From contig OZ026848.1 in the NCBI GenBank assembly GCA_964023205.1, positions 32,475,912 through 32,539,911 on the forward strand: a DNA stretch of 64,000 nt. The letters run 5' to 3'. The position numbers and the translations under genes were made by a program. The stretch comes from Lutraria lutraria. Lineage: Eukaryota; Mollusca; Bivalvia; Venerida; Mactridae. Shown piece after piece: positions 1 to 11,464 of this stretch. The notes beneath the pieces are model-generated. The model saw only the letters and a list, made by a program, of their open reading frames with translations. It was not told the DNA's origin and ran no database searches. How positions within the stretch are numbered: position 1 is the stretch's first letter; every line of letters starts with the position of its first letter.

Positions 1-388
1 TTTAAAACTTCAGTTCAGCAGGCATGTCTGTGTGTGAGGATTATTAACTACATGTATATGTATATTTTACATTGGCATTATAAACGACAAGCTTCATTTA
101 CTTTGAGTCTCATTTAGGTCTTGATAACCTTAAGTTTTACCTTGACTGTCAATGAGCCCCTGCCAGCTACATTTTGGGGTTTGCCAACTGTTCATTAAAA
201 GCATCGGTAGTTATCACAAAATAAACAGGGTTTATATATCTAAAATTCACGTCCTACAATGCTAAGCTGTATCAGGTGTACAAATAAATATATTAAGTTC
301 ACTTTATGAACACAAAATGTATTTACAAGGCATTAGCAACGTCAGTTTACGATGTTTGCCAAACAAATTATATAATTAATTCTGACTG

Positions 389-406
389 CCCCCCCCCCCC
401 CCCCCC
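389..406. repeat. Poly-C homopolymer (18 C)
   Basis: An uninterrupted run of 18 C residues. Such runs are length-unstable and prone to sequencing error, so the exact count is uncertain. It lies inside a 67-codon open frame that would translate it as polyproline; I regard that frame as chance. Confidence 0.95.
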
Positions 407-924
407 AGAACGTAGACTTCTTTTCAACAGCTGCAGTTTAATTCCTCGATCTACAAGAGTAACTTCTTATATAAAGAAACACTTTCCAAGTTACGTTTTA
501 ATGTCTTGATCCACACTTTTGGCTTCTCCTATTTTGCCGGAGGTGACGAATTGAGATAAGAAAGATTGCTGGAAATGTTTACGAATGTTTATCCCACTCA
601 CTTACACAGTCTGAGTGACAATTATACTGAACTGCATGTTTTGTAATTTTACAAGCCTCAATACACATGTGTGGTAACTTCGTGTAACTTTTTTATCATG
701 TAATGATTGAAAAAGTAATAGACTTTAAATAATGGCGGTTTTCTTTGGATTAATTTATATTTTATGTCCTTATAAACAACACTCCAGTCTACCACATAAT
801 CTGTATCGGTGAAAAAAATGTCAGGTTTTACCAGACATTGGAGCATTTAACTACTCGTACAGTAGTTTTTGAAAATAAAATAAGGGTGCTGATATACACG
901 TTATTGAGGCAGCGTATCATGGCT

Positions 925-946
925 GGGGAGGGGATGTGGGGAGGGG
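925..946 (+). other. G-quadruplex-forming motif
   Basis: Four GGGG tracts separated by loops of 1, 4 and 1 bases (A, ATGT, A). This fits the standard G4 folding pattern with four-tetrad tracts. It is a 13-bp unit written almost twice. No gene or promoter is recognisable nearby, so any role is unknown. Confidence 0.8.
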
Positions 947-2640
947 ATGGACGAACCTGGGTGGGAGTTATGAATACTTAGCCCGACATAAAATACTCGT
1001 ATTAATGTTGGATTAATCTGATAACTTGCTAAATATTCTTCGTATCAAATAACGAGTCAAAGGAGGAGTAAAAAATAAGGAGGTAAATTTAACGATTAAA
1101 TTTAATGAGATAGAAAAAAAGGAGTTGAATTATCTTTAATAACTAAAATGGCATATTCTTTACTAAAGCACTAGTTATTTCAATCTGCAAATGAGTACAA
1201 CAGGGCTGTTGGCCTAGGGAGCATCTTAACCCTGCACGTTAATACAATAAAATAATGTCACTATCTAAGTATCCATTCCTTTAATCATTCGAAATAGCTC
1301 TGAGCTTTGAAATTCAACTGTCTGATTTATTAAGCTTATTGCAACTTCCGATTTCTCTTCCAGCTGATTTTCGACCTAAAATATTTTCGTTTTTGGAAAT
1401 ATTACTCAATACGTTAAATAACAATTCTGCGCAGTCAGCATATTTGTATGGTGTAAAGAAAGACATTTGAGCCGAATTTTCTCGACTGAAGAACTAATTT
1501 TAATTTTAACTTGTTCAACAACTCCCTGTAGACTTTTATACAACGCGGAAAAGAGAATCACCTTTAAAGTCCATCACTAGATGACGATGGAAGGATATAT
1601 TACCAGGTTTGGAATCACTTCTCAACTTTTATATCTGCTGTTTTGGTATCAAAGTGGGACAGAGTTAATCTTTTAATGCCGTTTTATAAAAACACCAGAC
1701 AAACAATAAAAAGTATAATTTAAACTAAGAGTGAATAACAATTTTACATAAAACAAATGAGTTATAAAAATAGAATTCAGTGGCGGCAATTATATATTAG
1801 CCGACATTATGTGCACAAAGTCTAAAACGATTTCTTTGTCTTTCTGTCTCTGTGCATTTTTTCACATGTTTGTCATTTGTCTGCCAGCTATGTGTAACAC
1901 ACGTAATGTTTATAGACAGAAGGATCGTTACAAGATGAGGAAGTTAGATATTACTGCGTGCAAGGAACCAGGAAATGCTGATTTGTTCAACTGACCGAAA
2001 TTATTAATTGAAATAATGTTCATAAAGGTTGAACTATTTTGACGAGCTACTAATGAAAGAATATATTCTCCTAGATCACGTCACTTCTTCTACAATCAAC
2101 TTACAAAATAAATGAAGATATATACTAAAATAAAATTACAGCTAATAAGTATCATTGAATACCAGTAATGATAAACTGCCTTTGGTCATTTACAATATAA
2201 TATCATTTCATGGCAAAGACATATTCAACGTGTATAATAAAATTGACCAAACATTAAATAAAATATACAGAAAAACAGATATCAGTTGAATAAAAACTGA
2301 ACAAAATAAACATATACATGTATATAAAGAAACTGTGTCAGATTTCTAGGGTATTCTTTCTTAGAGTCATAGCTCTGCCAACATATTTTGCCAATTTTTA
2401 TTTTTTGGCAATAGATGGTATTAGCTCTTAATGATTGATCATAGAGTGCCGTTGAGGCACTTGACATATTGCCTGTGTAATTAATCAACAATAATCAATT
2501 TTATTACCATCAATGAAGAATTCAGTTATATATTTAATTAGTTCTGTTTTGATTCCCATTTTCGAAAAGCCATATCTTAGTTTTGTTTACATCTATCTTT
2601 AACCCCCATTATCGGAATACTGAAACGGATGCTTATTGTT

Positions 2641-2730
2641 GAACGGAACATAAATTAATTAGCTATTTTTTTACGGAATTTCAATCAATCAGTTATTTTT
2701 AAACGGAATATCGACTCATAAGTTATTATA
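2641..2730. repeat. Three-copy 30-bp tandem repeat
   Basis: The motif ACGGAAT/ACGGAAC recurs with exact 30-bp spacing (units begin at 2641, 2671 and 2701), followed in each by an AT-rich segment. Units are diverged, so this is an old local duplication. Confidence 0.55.
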
Positions 2731-3294
2731 TGAAGAAAATGCTTTGTACGTTAGATCAGTTATGTAGACTGCAAATAAAATACACTTTAATACGATATTA
2801 TCAGGTACATATATAACGTTCCCGGATATTATAGAGCAGAATATTTTGATATACATTGTACATAAATATAACTATCATTACGTTTGAATTTAATCATAAA
2901 CGATTCTAAATATCTTGAGATACGTAGTTTAAATATCAAATGGCAGAAATGTCTCTGAAACATTTATGTCAAAGCAATACTTTTTGTGGAGAATGACTTT
3001 AATATGTTCATGTACGTCAGCTTGTTTCCTAAGATGATTTACGACAGCTTTTACGATAGCTTTTGTGCTGAACAATTATTTATTAAAAAGGAGATTACAT
3101 GCGAGTATTATAGAAGATTGGAAACTCAATAGATTTATCTAGACAAGATTGTAAACTTTTAAGAGAAAATTGAAATTTGAACAGCATGATAGATATTCTA
3201 ATTGGACATCATAATGAAGTTTATATATTCTATTCAAATTTGTGACATTCGGAATAGAGATGCATTAGTATTGCGCAGTTATAAAACCTTACTA

Positions 3295-3500
3295 TGGTGC
3301 CTGATTTACGCCATGTCGTATTTTCGCTATGAAAATGCGAAAATACGAAGGGAAATAAAGTTGTCAATGTCGTGTTTTCGCCGCGAAAAAGCAAAGAAAC
3401 GACATAATTATGTTTTGCGAAAACAAGACTTCTTTTGTTGATCTTTAGCAATTTGCGTGGCGAAAAAGCGAAAATACAACATGGCGTAAATAAGCCACCA
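3295..3500. mobile_element. MITE with ~33-bp TIRs and TA flanks
   Basis: Left arm 3295-3327 and right arm 3468-3500 are inverted repeats with about three mismatches, starting TGGTG, and share a stretch reading ATTTACGCCATG. The element is flanked by TA dinucleotides at 3293-3294 and 3501-3502, as for Tc1/mariner-type insertion. Inside the left TIR region, 3316-3327 and 3337-3348 form a perfect 12-bp hairpin (TCGTATTTTCGC). Two overlapping open frames (79 and 91 codons) run across it on opposite strands and are by-products of the palindromes. No transposase is encoded, so it is non-autonomous. Confidence 0.8.
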
Positions 3501-3502
3501 TA

Positions 3503-5205
3503 CATTATATAAACTCCCGTTCATGGAACATCAGTTCGGGGTGGAGGTGATTTGTATATTATGATGATGATGTCACATTCTCTGTTTTAAATAGCGTGAT
3601 CACGTGCCCTATCAACCGCTTGTATGATTAGGCTAGACGTCTCTGCTACTCTCAAGTCGGGTTATATGGTGCAAATTGTCAATGAAACACGACACACGCC
3701 AGTATATTCTAGGAAAGTCAAAGACACATTTCTTAGATACAGACCCGACCAAATTTTTGTTTCGAATTCTTTTCCGACAAATTGAACAAGGAAATCGCAG
3801 ACATAGGTAATATATTGACGTCGTTAACGGTAAGTAGATTCGTTGTACGAAAATAATTCGATACACAGATTTGTCAAAAACATCTTTCACGAGATGTGTC
3901 GTTCAATTATTTGATTTTATGAATAGCTGGACAGAAAACCAGATAAGAATGGTCTAGCGGTCATGATTTAATTTTATATCGGAGTGATATCATCATTATT
4001 CTACAAACCAACTAACGGATTTATAACTTAGCAGGATAAACTCGCGGAGATTCTACACGGACATCCAGAAATAGTTAAGGTATGAAAAGTTTACATATTG
4101 ATGAAATTAGTAAAATACACAAGCATGTCTTCAAAATACGCTTCAAACCTGTGAACAAAGTTCGTCCTTGGGAAAAACAAGTTGGACAAGTTGTTCTAAA
4201 TGACCAATGACAGCTAACCATCATTTGGAGGTCACCATAATCAAAGATTTGATTGTATTGACACACTAAGAATAAAACTACACTTTGACTAGTGTCCAAA
4301 ATATGTTTAATACACGCAAAATGTTTTTCATTTAATTTTTTTTTCAAGCTTTATGTCGTCTTAGAGTTCCATCTCATAAATTACAAATGTAAGCAGATAG
4401 ATGGGTTAAACCAGTAACAATTCCAGTTGATGATAGAAAAATGTTTAACGTGTAACAAACTGGAAGGTGAATACCATAATTATTGTGTTAGAATGTAGTA
4501 TTTATGTGGACTTGAGAAAACAGTATATTCTTATAGAAACTTTTAGGATAGACCAGGTATGGTAAAATCCATTAAACAATTAATAACGAAACTAAAAGTT
4601 CATTACAAAATTCATATAAAAAGTACTGTTAGTAAAAATCACACAGGCTCTCAGATAGAAATCCTCCACACTAAAAGAAAACACGCTGAAATTTCCAGGA
4701 AAAAGTTTGTTATCTGAAATAATATCATGACCAAGATGTAACCCTTGATGTCGTGTTCTTGTCATTTCCTAATTCGCCTGAAGCTAGGAACTTAATCTAG
4801 ACGATACGTCGGTAATGTTAGCACAAATGTTAAACTCAATTCTGACTCCGTATTTATTTACACAGTTTTGGCGATAATTATGTCTTACAGTGAAATCCTT
4901 ACCAGACAAAGCTAAATAAATAAATGTGATGACTTCATAAACTCCTATTTCGGAGACACTTCTTTAACTTGCTCATAGAATTTGACATCGTTTTATGTCA
5001 TAATAACTTACAATTAAGTCTTAGGAAGTAATAAATCTCTACAAGCAGAAATTGGTGAATTATATCAGATATGTATATACAGTGAGAGAAATAAAATGTT
5101 AGCATTGTATTAAACGCCATTATTCATCATTTTACTGTGAATTATACACGAACAGTGTTCCTTACTATTGATGGTCTTTTGGGATCGAGATACATAGACA
5201 CATTT
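3503..5205. other. Non-coding stretch, no gene seen
   Basis: Unique-looking AT-rich DNA. Open frames of 85 and 90 codons on the minus strand (3633-3890, 4075-4347) have no motif I recognise and no splice or start context that would support them. A short (ATG)n run lies near 3560. Confidence 0.5.
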
Positions 5206-5207
5206 AC

Positions 5208-5445
5208 AGTCTTATTTATTTATTTTATGTGACTTTAACGCCATTTTCAACAATTTTTCAGTTATATATGACGATCGATTCACCTAACAAGTTTATATGG
5301 ACTGTATTGCTTTAAACTTACCCTTTCACATGGAACCTGCAACTTCTTTTGTAACGGAACGGTACGACCTGCCGCAACCGGAAATCGAACCAGGAACAAT
5401 CGGGTTACAAATACAAATGCGGTTTCCGGTCACTGCTTTTTCAAC
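5208..5445 (-). mobile_element. Degenerate SINE, tRNA-Thr-like head
   Basis: Read on the minus strand, 5365-5445 matches the tRNA-like segment at 54456-54530, including a B-box-like GGTTCGAT region (diverged) and the TTTGTAACCCG stretch. The left end, 5208-5245, carries the AT tail and GTTGAAAATGGCGTTAAA type 3' end shared with the other SINEs in this window. The middle is diverged, so I cannot prove that head and tail belong to one insertion. Confidence 0.5.
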
Positions 5446-5665
5446 ACTAGGCACTCGTTTTCAACAATTATTCTCCGAATTACAGACTTTCAAACTTGTT
5501 TATCATTCGTTCCCATTAAAAGACAAAAACGTTGCTTCCACCGTTGGATTTCCAGGGTCAGCCATGATGGAAAGTAGCCCGTGAATAACAACAAGAATGC
5601 TGTGGCCTGTCTATTATGTCCGTAGCACTTTTATTTAGACTAACGCCGAGGAGTTCCGATTAAAC
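5446..5665 (+). pseudogene. Decayed copy of the 2-kb-array exon segments
   Basis: This stretch aligns, on the plus strand, with the minus strand of 52706-52500 and its two sister copies. Matching blocks include CTAGG.ACTCGTTTTCAA, GAATTACAGACTTTCAAAC, GTCAGCCATGATGGAAAG and GCCTGTCTATT.TGTCCG. The helicase-like peptide is broken here: the codons for AIDKIGIK are deleted and a frameshift follows. The MAACLF-type exon is also broken by an in-frame TAG shortly after its start. It is an older, inactivated relative of the unit amplified at 47.9-54.0 kb. Confidence 0.75.
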
Positions 5666-6124
5666 ATTTCAACGAATGAATTTGAAGTTGTTCCTGTCAA
5701 TATTCTACGAGTATAACTTATAAACACTTGAGTGATAATTGTATCAATGAACACGAGGGCAAAATACAAAGCCGCCGTTATATTAAATAAAGTTGAATTT
5801 ACTGAGCCTTAATTTAATTTTATAGGAATATTGTCGTTAACCAGGAATGTTAAGCTGTGTTTATCGTATACAATGACAAAAATGTACTTCATATAAAAAG
5901 ACCAAACTAATGATATTACCAAAATGTATCTAGTTTCACAGATTTTTTATGTTTTTGGATAAAGAATATAACTCTATGAATGCTATAATAATAATGTTAG
6001 AATAAAACCGTATACTATTCAGATAATTAAAACGTTACATGTTTTCATATTTTATAATACTGTTATTGATGTTTATTCTACATTGAAATATATTCGGGGA
6101 AATCGGGACAGAAAATTCATTTCG
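5666..6124. other. Non-coding stretch, no feature seen
   Basis: AT-rich DNA with no open frame of note. Near 6125-6164 the sequence CGGATAATCCGAGTTCGGATAA resembles the end of a pogo/Tigger-like TIR element, but no partner TIR is visible. Confidence 0.45.
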
Positions 6125-6164
6125 AATGACACCAGGTTTTCGGATAATCCGAGTTCGGATAATA

Positions 6165-6420
6165 GAGGTTTTATTGTAGTTTTAGACCTACGTATCGAGG
6201 TTTTATTGTAGTTTTAGACCCACGTATCGAGGTTTTATTGTAGTTTTAGACCTACGTGTCGAGGTTTTATTGTAGTTTTAGACCCACGTATCGAGGTTTT
6301 ATTGTAGTTTTAGACCCACGTATCGAGATTTTACTGTAGTTTTAGACCTACGTATCGAGGTTTTACTGTAGTTTTAGACCTACGTATCGAGGTTTTACTG
6401 TAGTTTTAGACCCAAGTATC
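6165..6420. repeat. Minisatellite, 8 x 32 bp
   Basis: Exactly eight head-to-tail copies of a 32-bp unit (256 bp) without length variation. Each unit contains GAGGTTTTATTGTAG (or ACTGTAG) and TTTAGACC(T/C)ACGTATC. The first unit continues directly out of a TIR-like sequence (ATAGAGGTTTTATTGTAG), so the array seems to have arisen by amplification of a transposon end. Confidence 0.95.
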
Positions 6421-6512
6421 AATGAAGTTTAGATTGAATTATTGTTTGTTATACACAATTCTCGTAGAATATTGTTTAACATAGTCCAAGAAAAGTACAT
6501 AACACCGAGCTA

Positions 6513-6855
6513 AGTGCAGCACGATCTCAAGCAGCGCCGCAGCAACGCAGTGGCATCGACAGACACGCTGGGATCGCAAAGAACGCCGAGCGACGACGCC
6601 AATTTTGAGCATGCGCAAAACATACGCCCGTCACTCGGCGTCCTGATAAGAACGCAGTGAGTTCGTCGTAAGTTCGTCAAAACAACGCAGTAAGGTCTCA
6701 TACAACGCCACACGAGCTGCGCAGGCGCACACAGACCAAGTCGCTCTACATGCGAATGCTATGGATGACGGTAGGATGTGCACGGAGATTGTACGACGTT
6801 CCCTGAGATGTCACTCTGCCTCTATCGCGCTTATACGAACGACTTCAGACAATCG
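6513..6855 (+). repeat. GC-rich dispersed repeat with hairpin, copy 1
   Basis: This block is distinctly GC- and CpG-richer than its surroundings. It aligns along its whole length with the reverse complement of about 12460-12760. A conserved hairpin has arms 6583-6595 (ACGCCGAGCGACG) and 6629-6641 with one mismatch. The open frames on both strands (67 and 77 codons) translate to matching peptides in copy 2 only because the DNA is repeated. No transposase, tRNA-like boxes or clear target-site duplication were found, so the class is unknown. Confidence 0.75.
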
Positions 6856-7955
6856 CTTGGTTGTTGTTACTCCGCAATGGCGTCTCAATTTTCACAAAAA
6901 TATCAGATTTTTTTTTCAAACTGACGGCGATCTGGATAATCAATGCATACACAGCACACGTATGGATGACGAAGTACACAATACTAGTACATAACGCTTT
7001 CTGGATGTAACCGTACCGTCCTCCATTTTCATTTTTTTGGTTGGATGACTTAATTCTTTTTGCGCATATCCGATCATTTACGAAGAATTGACGAAGCTTT
7101 CGGAAATGCTCGGCAAATGTTAAACGTAAACAATACATCGTATTCTTTCCTCCGTACAAAATACTAAATGTTGCTTCTGTTATTTCTCTAGGAAGGAACA
7201 GCTAAACGAGATCAGATATGGGTCCCTTCTGTACCATTTTGTGAGTATTTTAGTGGCACAATCTTGCATGGTGTTTTGTGCACTGAAAATAATATCAATT
7301 TTAAGGCATATTGTAGCTTTAAATTAATTGACTTTTGACAGCCTGCCTTATGTTTCAGACCATATCGTGACAGATTTTCTTACCGTCTCCGTTTCAATTT
7401 ATAAAATTTTATATTTTGGTTGCAGTCAAATTCCCACAATCTGCTTTGACCTGTTCGTATTCCGAATAACTAGATTTTACCGACTTTATCATCTTTAGAA
7501 ATTATTGAAGTTAAAAAGTTCAAGACATGAATACATAGCAATATAAATGTGATTTACTTTCTATTCTCGACGGACATTATAAGACAGAATCACATTATTT
7601 TCTCATGCTCATGTGAAACAAGCGTCTTAATAAAGCGATACGTTTCCCACGTCCCCAGTTATCATTAAGAACTCGTGCGTTTTGTCACCCCACACACAAA
7701 TATTAAGCGATAACCCATTTTTTTCTACTATCAAACATCCCCTACGGTACACAGCCTTGAATGATGAGCCAAGTCAGTAATACAATTAAAGTTATATCCG
7801 CGGTGGCCGCGTGTGTGTAAATAATCTCTGGATTTGTTCTACAAGTTCTGCTGGCAAAGTTCATCATTTCCTGTCCCAGTGGTGTCACAAATATGACTTT
7901 GTTAAGCAGTGAAACACATCTTTTATATTCACACGACTATCTTAAATCTGTTGTA
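6856..7955. other. Non-coding stretch, no gene seen
   Basis: AT-rich DNA without recognisable repeats. A 104-codon minus-strand frame (6845-7159) overlaps the edge of the GC-rich repeat and shows no motif I can name. Confidence 0.45.
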
Positions 7956-8124
7956 CCAGTATAAATGTGAATAACAGTAGTTCGGAGGTCATTTTGTTCT
8001 AAATCATCAATGACGTTTCTTTTGAAGGATAACCTTTATTCACAGGGTGGCCTATATTCGCAGGGTGGCCTTTATTCGCAGGGTAGCCTTTTTTCGAAGA
8101 CATCCGATCACACAGGTTTGGCTG
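7956..8124. mobile_element. TA-flanked MITE (copy 1 of pair)
   Basis: The left end (CCAGTATAAATGTG) and the inverted right end (CAGCCAAACCTGTG) are imperfect TIRs; TA lies just outside both (7954-7955, 8125-8126). The interior (GTCATTTTGTTCTAAAT.ATCAATGAC) is clearly related to 13772-13800 in the second copy. A short 18-bp tandem repeat sits inside. It is non-autonomous. The TIR style CAGYCAAACCTG is common in invertebrate Tc1/mariner-type MITEs, which is recalled knowledge and not tested. Confidence 0.6.
8033..8096. repeat. 18-bp tandem repeat, 3.5 copies
   Basis: Units at 8033-8050, 8051-8068 and 8069-8086 plus a partial unit. The unit reads CCTTTATTCGCAGGGTGG with few changes. It lies inside the TA-flanked element and is absent from the sister copy at 13.7 kb, so it expanded after the copies separated. 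Confidence 0.9.
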
Positions 8125-8749
8125 TATTTCCGTAAAAAGGAAACTAGATTATCAATTATAACAGTGTAAAGATTTAGCAGGTAGGCTCCGGGATCTCTCA
8201 TTCAGACAACGAGGCTCGCTTCCCACAACTTCTCCCTTATTTACAAAATAAGAGGACTGGACCCAACAAGTCTTCCACGTATAAAACCATGAACAAGACG
8301 AAAGTTAAAATGGAATCAATTACAACAGCACAATTTCGAGAACTTGATGAGAACATGTATAATGTACACAAGACAGTAGCCCTACTAATTTGGCTTTCCG
8401 GTTGGCCGATTTTCGTGAACGAATTCGGAAGGGCCATCCTCTCAGCCTTACAAACATCTGCATATTTATGTGCGGAATTTAAAATTACGTCAAAATTCTT
8501 CAATTTTTCTTGCTATAAAGTATGCACGGGAGGCAAACACCCCGGATTCCTCTGTCATAGAACAAACAGAAACTATTACGGCCGATAAATTTATAAGCTT
8601 ATTGGACTTTAAAGGAAGTTGAATTGCAATTCATGGTAAAATATGCATACAATAGTACAATTATCCAGTACCATTGTTTAATTTTCTTTTATTAATAACA
8701 AGATAATTTGGCCCTCGAGTATACTTCATGTCTGACCATCAGATGGTTG
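8125..8749. other. Stretch with two overlapping ORFs, no gene supported
   Basis: Plus frame 8289-8588 (99 codons) and minus frame 8237-8503 (88 codons) overlap fully. Neither carries a motif I recognise, and both cannot be real. Without homology or splice evidence I do not call either. Confidence 0.4.
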
Positions 8750-9003
8750 ATTTATTTCATTTATTAATTACAACGGATTAACGCCATTATTTCAGTATCG
8801 TCGCGGAGTTATCCTTACATTACTTCGCAAGCTACTGTCAAGCTACGCTACTTGATTCAGGGGATGAGGACAATTTAACATAGAACGTAATATCTTCCAT
8901 CAAAATTTGTCACGGACAGTGTGAGCCTCGCCCGGGGTTCTAAGTCACAACCACTTGATCAGTACACCAACGTTCTAACTAGGCCTAGTTCTAACCACCG
9001 AGC
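8750..9003 (-). mobile_element. SINE-A copy 1, diverged
   Basis: On the minus strand it has a degenerate tRNA-like head at the right (8935-9003), then a body with CACACTGTCCGTGACAAATTT, and a 3' tail with AATAATGGCGTTAATCC and an AT-rich end at the left. It aligns with copies at 9339-9643, 44820-45112 and 57640-57880. The middle lacks segments present in the others, and no clear target-site duplication remains. Confidence 0.8.
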
Positions 9004-9338
9004 ATTATACGGTTGACCAGACGCGTCTAAGGACTTTAAAGTAGAAGACATAATTTGAGTTTGACAGTTTTAGGTACGCCTCATATGCAACTCAGGCATC
9101 ACCAGTAAATCTTAATTGCATACCAGGAAATTAGACTTAGATCCCATCGGGTAAATCCAAGTCAGATAAAAGATGGCGTTATTCATAATAATTCTTATTA
9201 CAATTATTTTGAATGCTAACCTATTCTCTCGAGGAATCCCAGGTTGAGTTTTAAGTAACAAAGACGTCTCGATACGATATTATTGAAGAATGAAATTACT
9301 TCAGGCGGGTGGGGTTAGCTTTTATAGACGAACTTATG

Positions 9339-9643
9339 ATAATGTATTTATTTCATCAGATTTAACGCCATTTTCAACATTATTTCAGTCATATCGTGGC
9401 GGGCAGAACTTTATCTTAATCAGCTTCCCTGGATTTCAATCAGGCCTCAAGTATTGACCACATTCTATCCACAAGCTGTTGCCAAGCTACGCCACATAAC
9501 TCAGACATGGGAGACACTATATTTAACATAGGATGTATATCTTCAGTCAAATTTGACACGGACAGTGACACGGACAGTGTGAGCCTCGTCCGTGGTTCAA
9601 ATAAAAAACTCTTGATCAATAACCACTGAGTTAACCGAGCGAG
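9339..9643 (-). mobile_element. SINE-A copy 2 with 10-bp TSD
   Basis: A complete minus-strand SINE of about 305 bp. Perfect target-site duplications CGAACTTATG flank it at 9329-9338 and 9644-9653. The tRNA-derived head is at the right (GTTAACTCAGTGG A-box-like; B-box diverged). The 3' end at the left carries GTTGAAAATGGCGTTAAATC and then AT-rich sequence. A short internal duplication of GACACGGACAGT lies at 9556-9580. The intact duplication suggests a fairly recent insertion; mobilisation would depend on a LINE partner not present here. Confidence 0.9.
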
Positions 9644-9653
9644 CGAACTTATG

Positions 9654-10344
9654 TTAAACTTATCCCGGCATCAATTTCTAAAGAAACTCTAAATTATATC
9701 AATTAAATTATATGCCGCACCATTTTAACAATAAATTGAAAATAATATTTTGATAAAAAGAACCAAAATGTTAGAAAGAATTACAGTTGATGATTGCTAA
9801 TTGTTATCTTGACATACATAGTGCAATTTGCATTGACCCGCTGGGAAAACTAGGGTTTTATTGTGCATTTAAGTATCAAATATTTAAGGCTTTTTAATCA
9901 AAATTCCGTATTTATACCGGAGTAAAATATAAATTCAATTTGTGCATATTGTTCCAAGTCGCAAAAAGCAATTTTCCTGAAATTTCATAAGTTTACGCTA
10001 CGAACTGTCTATCATGTTGTATTAAGTTGCAACCATCGGCTAGTTTTGTTTTAATTAGACAGGTACACTTTTAGTGAAAAGATTCGTAAATTAAAGAAGA
10101 TTGCTTTCTTTAGAAGACGTACAGTATATACGCCTATATTGGCAAACGATCCAAAAAACGTTCAATGTATTAACTTAACGAACTTCAAGCGTATTTCCAT
10201 TTAGCTGGTAACATTATTTTAGCCCCAAACCGAAATAAATGAATTGCATCCGGTATGAGTGTTCGACCGGAAAGTATTTTGTGTCTATTTAAAGTGTATA
10301 AAGTAAAGTTTAATTGCGCCTGATAAGAATCAAACCCAGGTACC
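9654..10344. other. Non-coding stretch, no feature seen
   Basis: AT-rich DNA with no open frame of note, no TIR pair and no tRNA-like boxes that I can see. Confidence 0.5.
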
Positions 10345-10620
10345 TAAATTTTTAATGTTTAATCAGGCATTGTTTTCTTCTTGTCTTAACACATTGTTGT
10401 AAGCGAGCGGGATATGTTTGAATTCAGCAAACCCTGTTTGAATCGAATAAAATGTTCTCTGATAACTAAATTCACGGTACCAATCATGTTTATTGAATTA
10501 CTGAGACAGTTTTTTGGTTAAACTCTTGATGAAACACTATAAGGTTATGAAAACAATGTGATTTTTCATTTGTTTGACATTTACAAAATATTTCTTGTCA
10601 GATATAGTGCGATTTCATTA
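10345..10620. repeat. Dispersed repeat, copy 1 of 2
   Basis: It shares a series of blocks in the same order with 55235-55530: ATGTTTAATCAGGC, a GCGAGCG block, CAATCATGTTTATT, GAGACAGT, AACACTATAAGGTTAT and TTCTTGTCAGATATAGT. Spacing is similar and divergence moderate. No ends, tail or duplication identify the class. A shorter match (GCTCGCGGGATATGTT, inverted core) lies near 11910. Confidence 0.7.
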
Positions 10621-11464
10621 AACTTCAAAGATGCATAATTTCTCAGTCAATGCTTGCCTTTATTTTTGGCTTCGGTAGGATTCGGTTACATTCGTAATCT
10701 ATACAGTAGTCACAGTTTCGTTATAACGATTCTATTAATACATTTAACTATCCGCTACATAATATTATATAAACGTGCGTAATGGGACATTCTGAACGAA
10801 AACTATCAACTGTGTTACGAAGCTAAAAATAATCACATACAGCGACCGTGTATTTTTTCAGCTTTGACAGATTAATAAAATCGCAATACATTCTAAAAAT
10901 ACTGTCTAAATAAAGACCTTTTGAACTAATTAACGACATATTATACAATGTTTCAATCTTCCGATTTCAATGGTTCCGTGAATTACCAAAATTATAACTT
11001 AACTTTTAAGCAAGAAACTCATGAAAATCGTCGGACAAACTTCTCTAAAAATTAAGAATAGTTTTATGAACATCGTAATCTTATTTTCAACAGACGGGAG
11101 ACAAATAAAAGTATAGGGAAAAAAACAAAGCATTTAGATCAAATGTTTATAGCTATAATTTAGTATATTCAGATAAAAATCTCCAATATTGTGTATATTG
11201 TAAATGACTAACTAATGTTGTTATAATTTATGATAAATCCACGGTTGTAACAAATCTAATAACATAATAGGCAAGATTTTATAGAGCCCTTTGGGATACA
11301 CATTTCTAGAGATAACAAAATTAATGTCATTTAACTCCGTATCTTTTTTGTCAGAAAATTTCCGTGTTTAAAATCAAATGTGAGGTAGAATTAGATTTCC
11401 ATGACGACAATGTGAAAAAATATCAAACAAGTCTAAGACTTTAAATGAGTTCAAGCTCAATTTT
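10621..11464. other. Non-coding stretch, no feature seen
   Basis: AT-rich DNA with no long frame and no repeat that I could pair with another part of the window. Confidence 0.5.

Larger units (their letters stand above)
1..3294. other. Non-coding stretch, no gene seen
   Basis: AT-rich DNA with frequent stops in all frames; the only open frames are under 80 codons and show no recognisable motif. It contains a poly-C run, a G-quadruplex-type motif and a short 30-bp tandem repeat, listed separately. I see no SINE head, TIR element or exon-like segment in the rest. Confidence 0.6.

Noticed and set aside
3202..3505. Overlapping 79- and 91-codon frames
   Set aside because: They span the palindromic MITE at 3295-3500 and open on both strands because of the inverted repeats.
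8237..8588. Fully overlapping 99-codon plus and 88-codon minus frames
   Set aside because: Neither has a motif, splice context or repeat support; I could not choose between them and neither is needed to explain the sequence.
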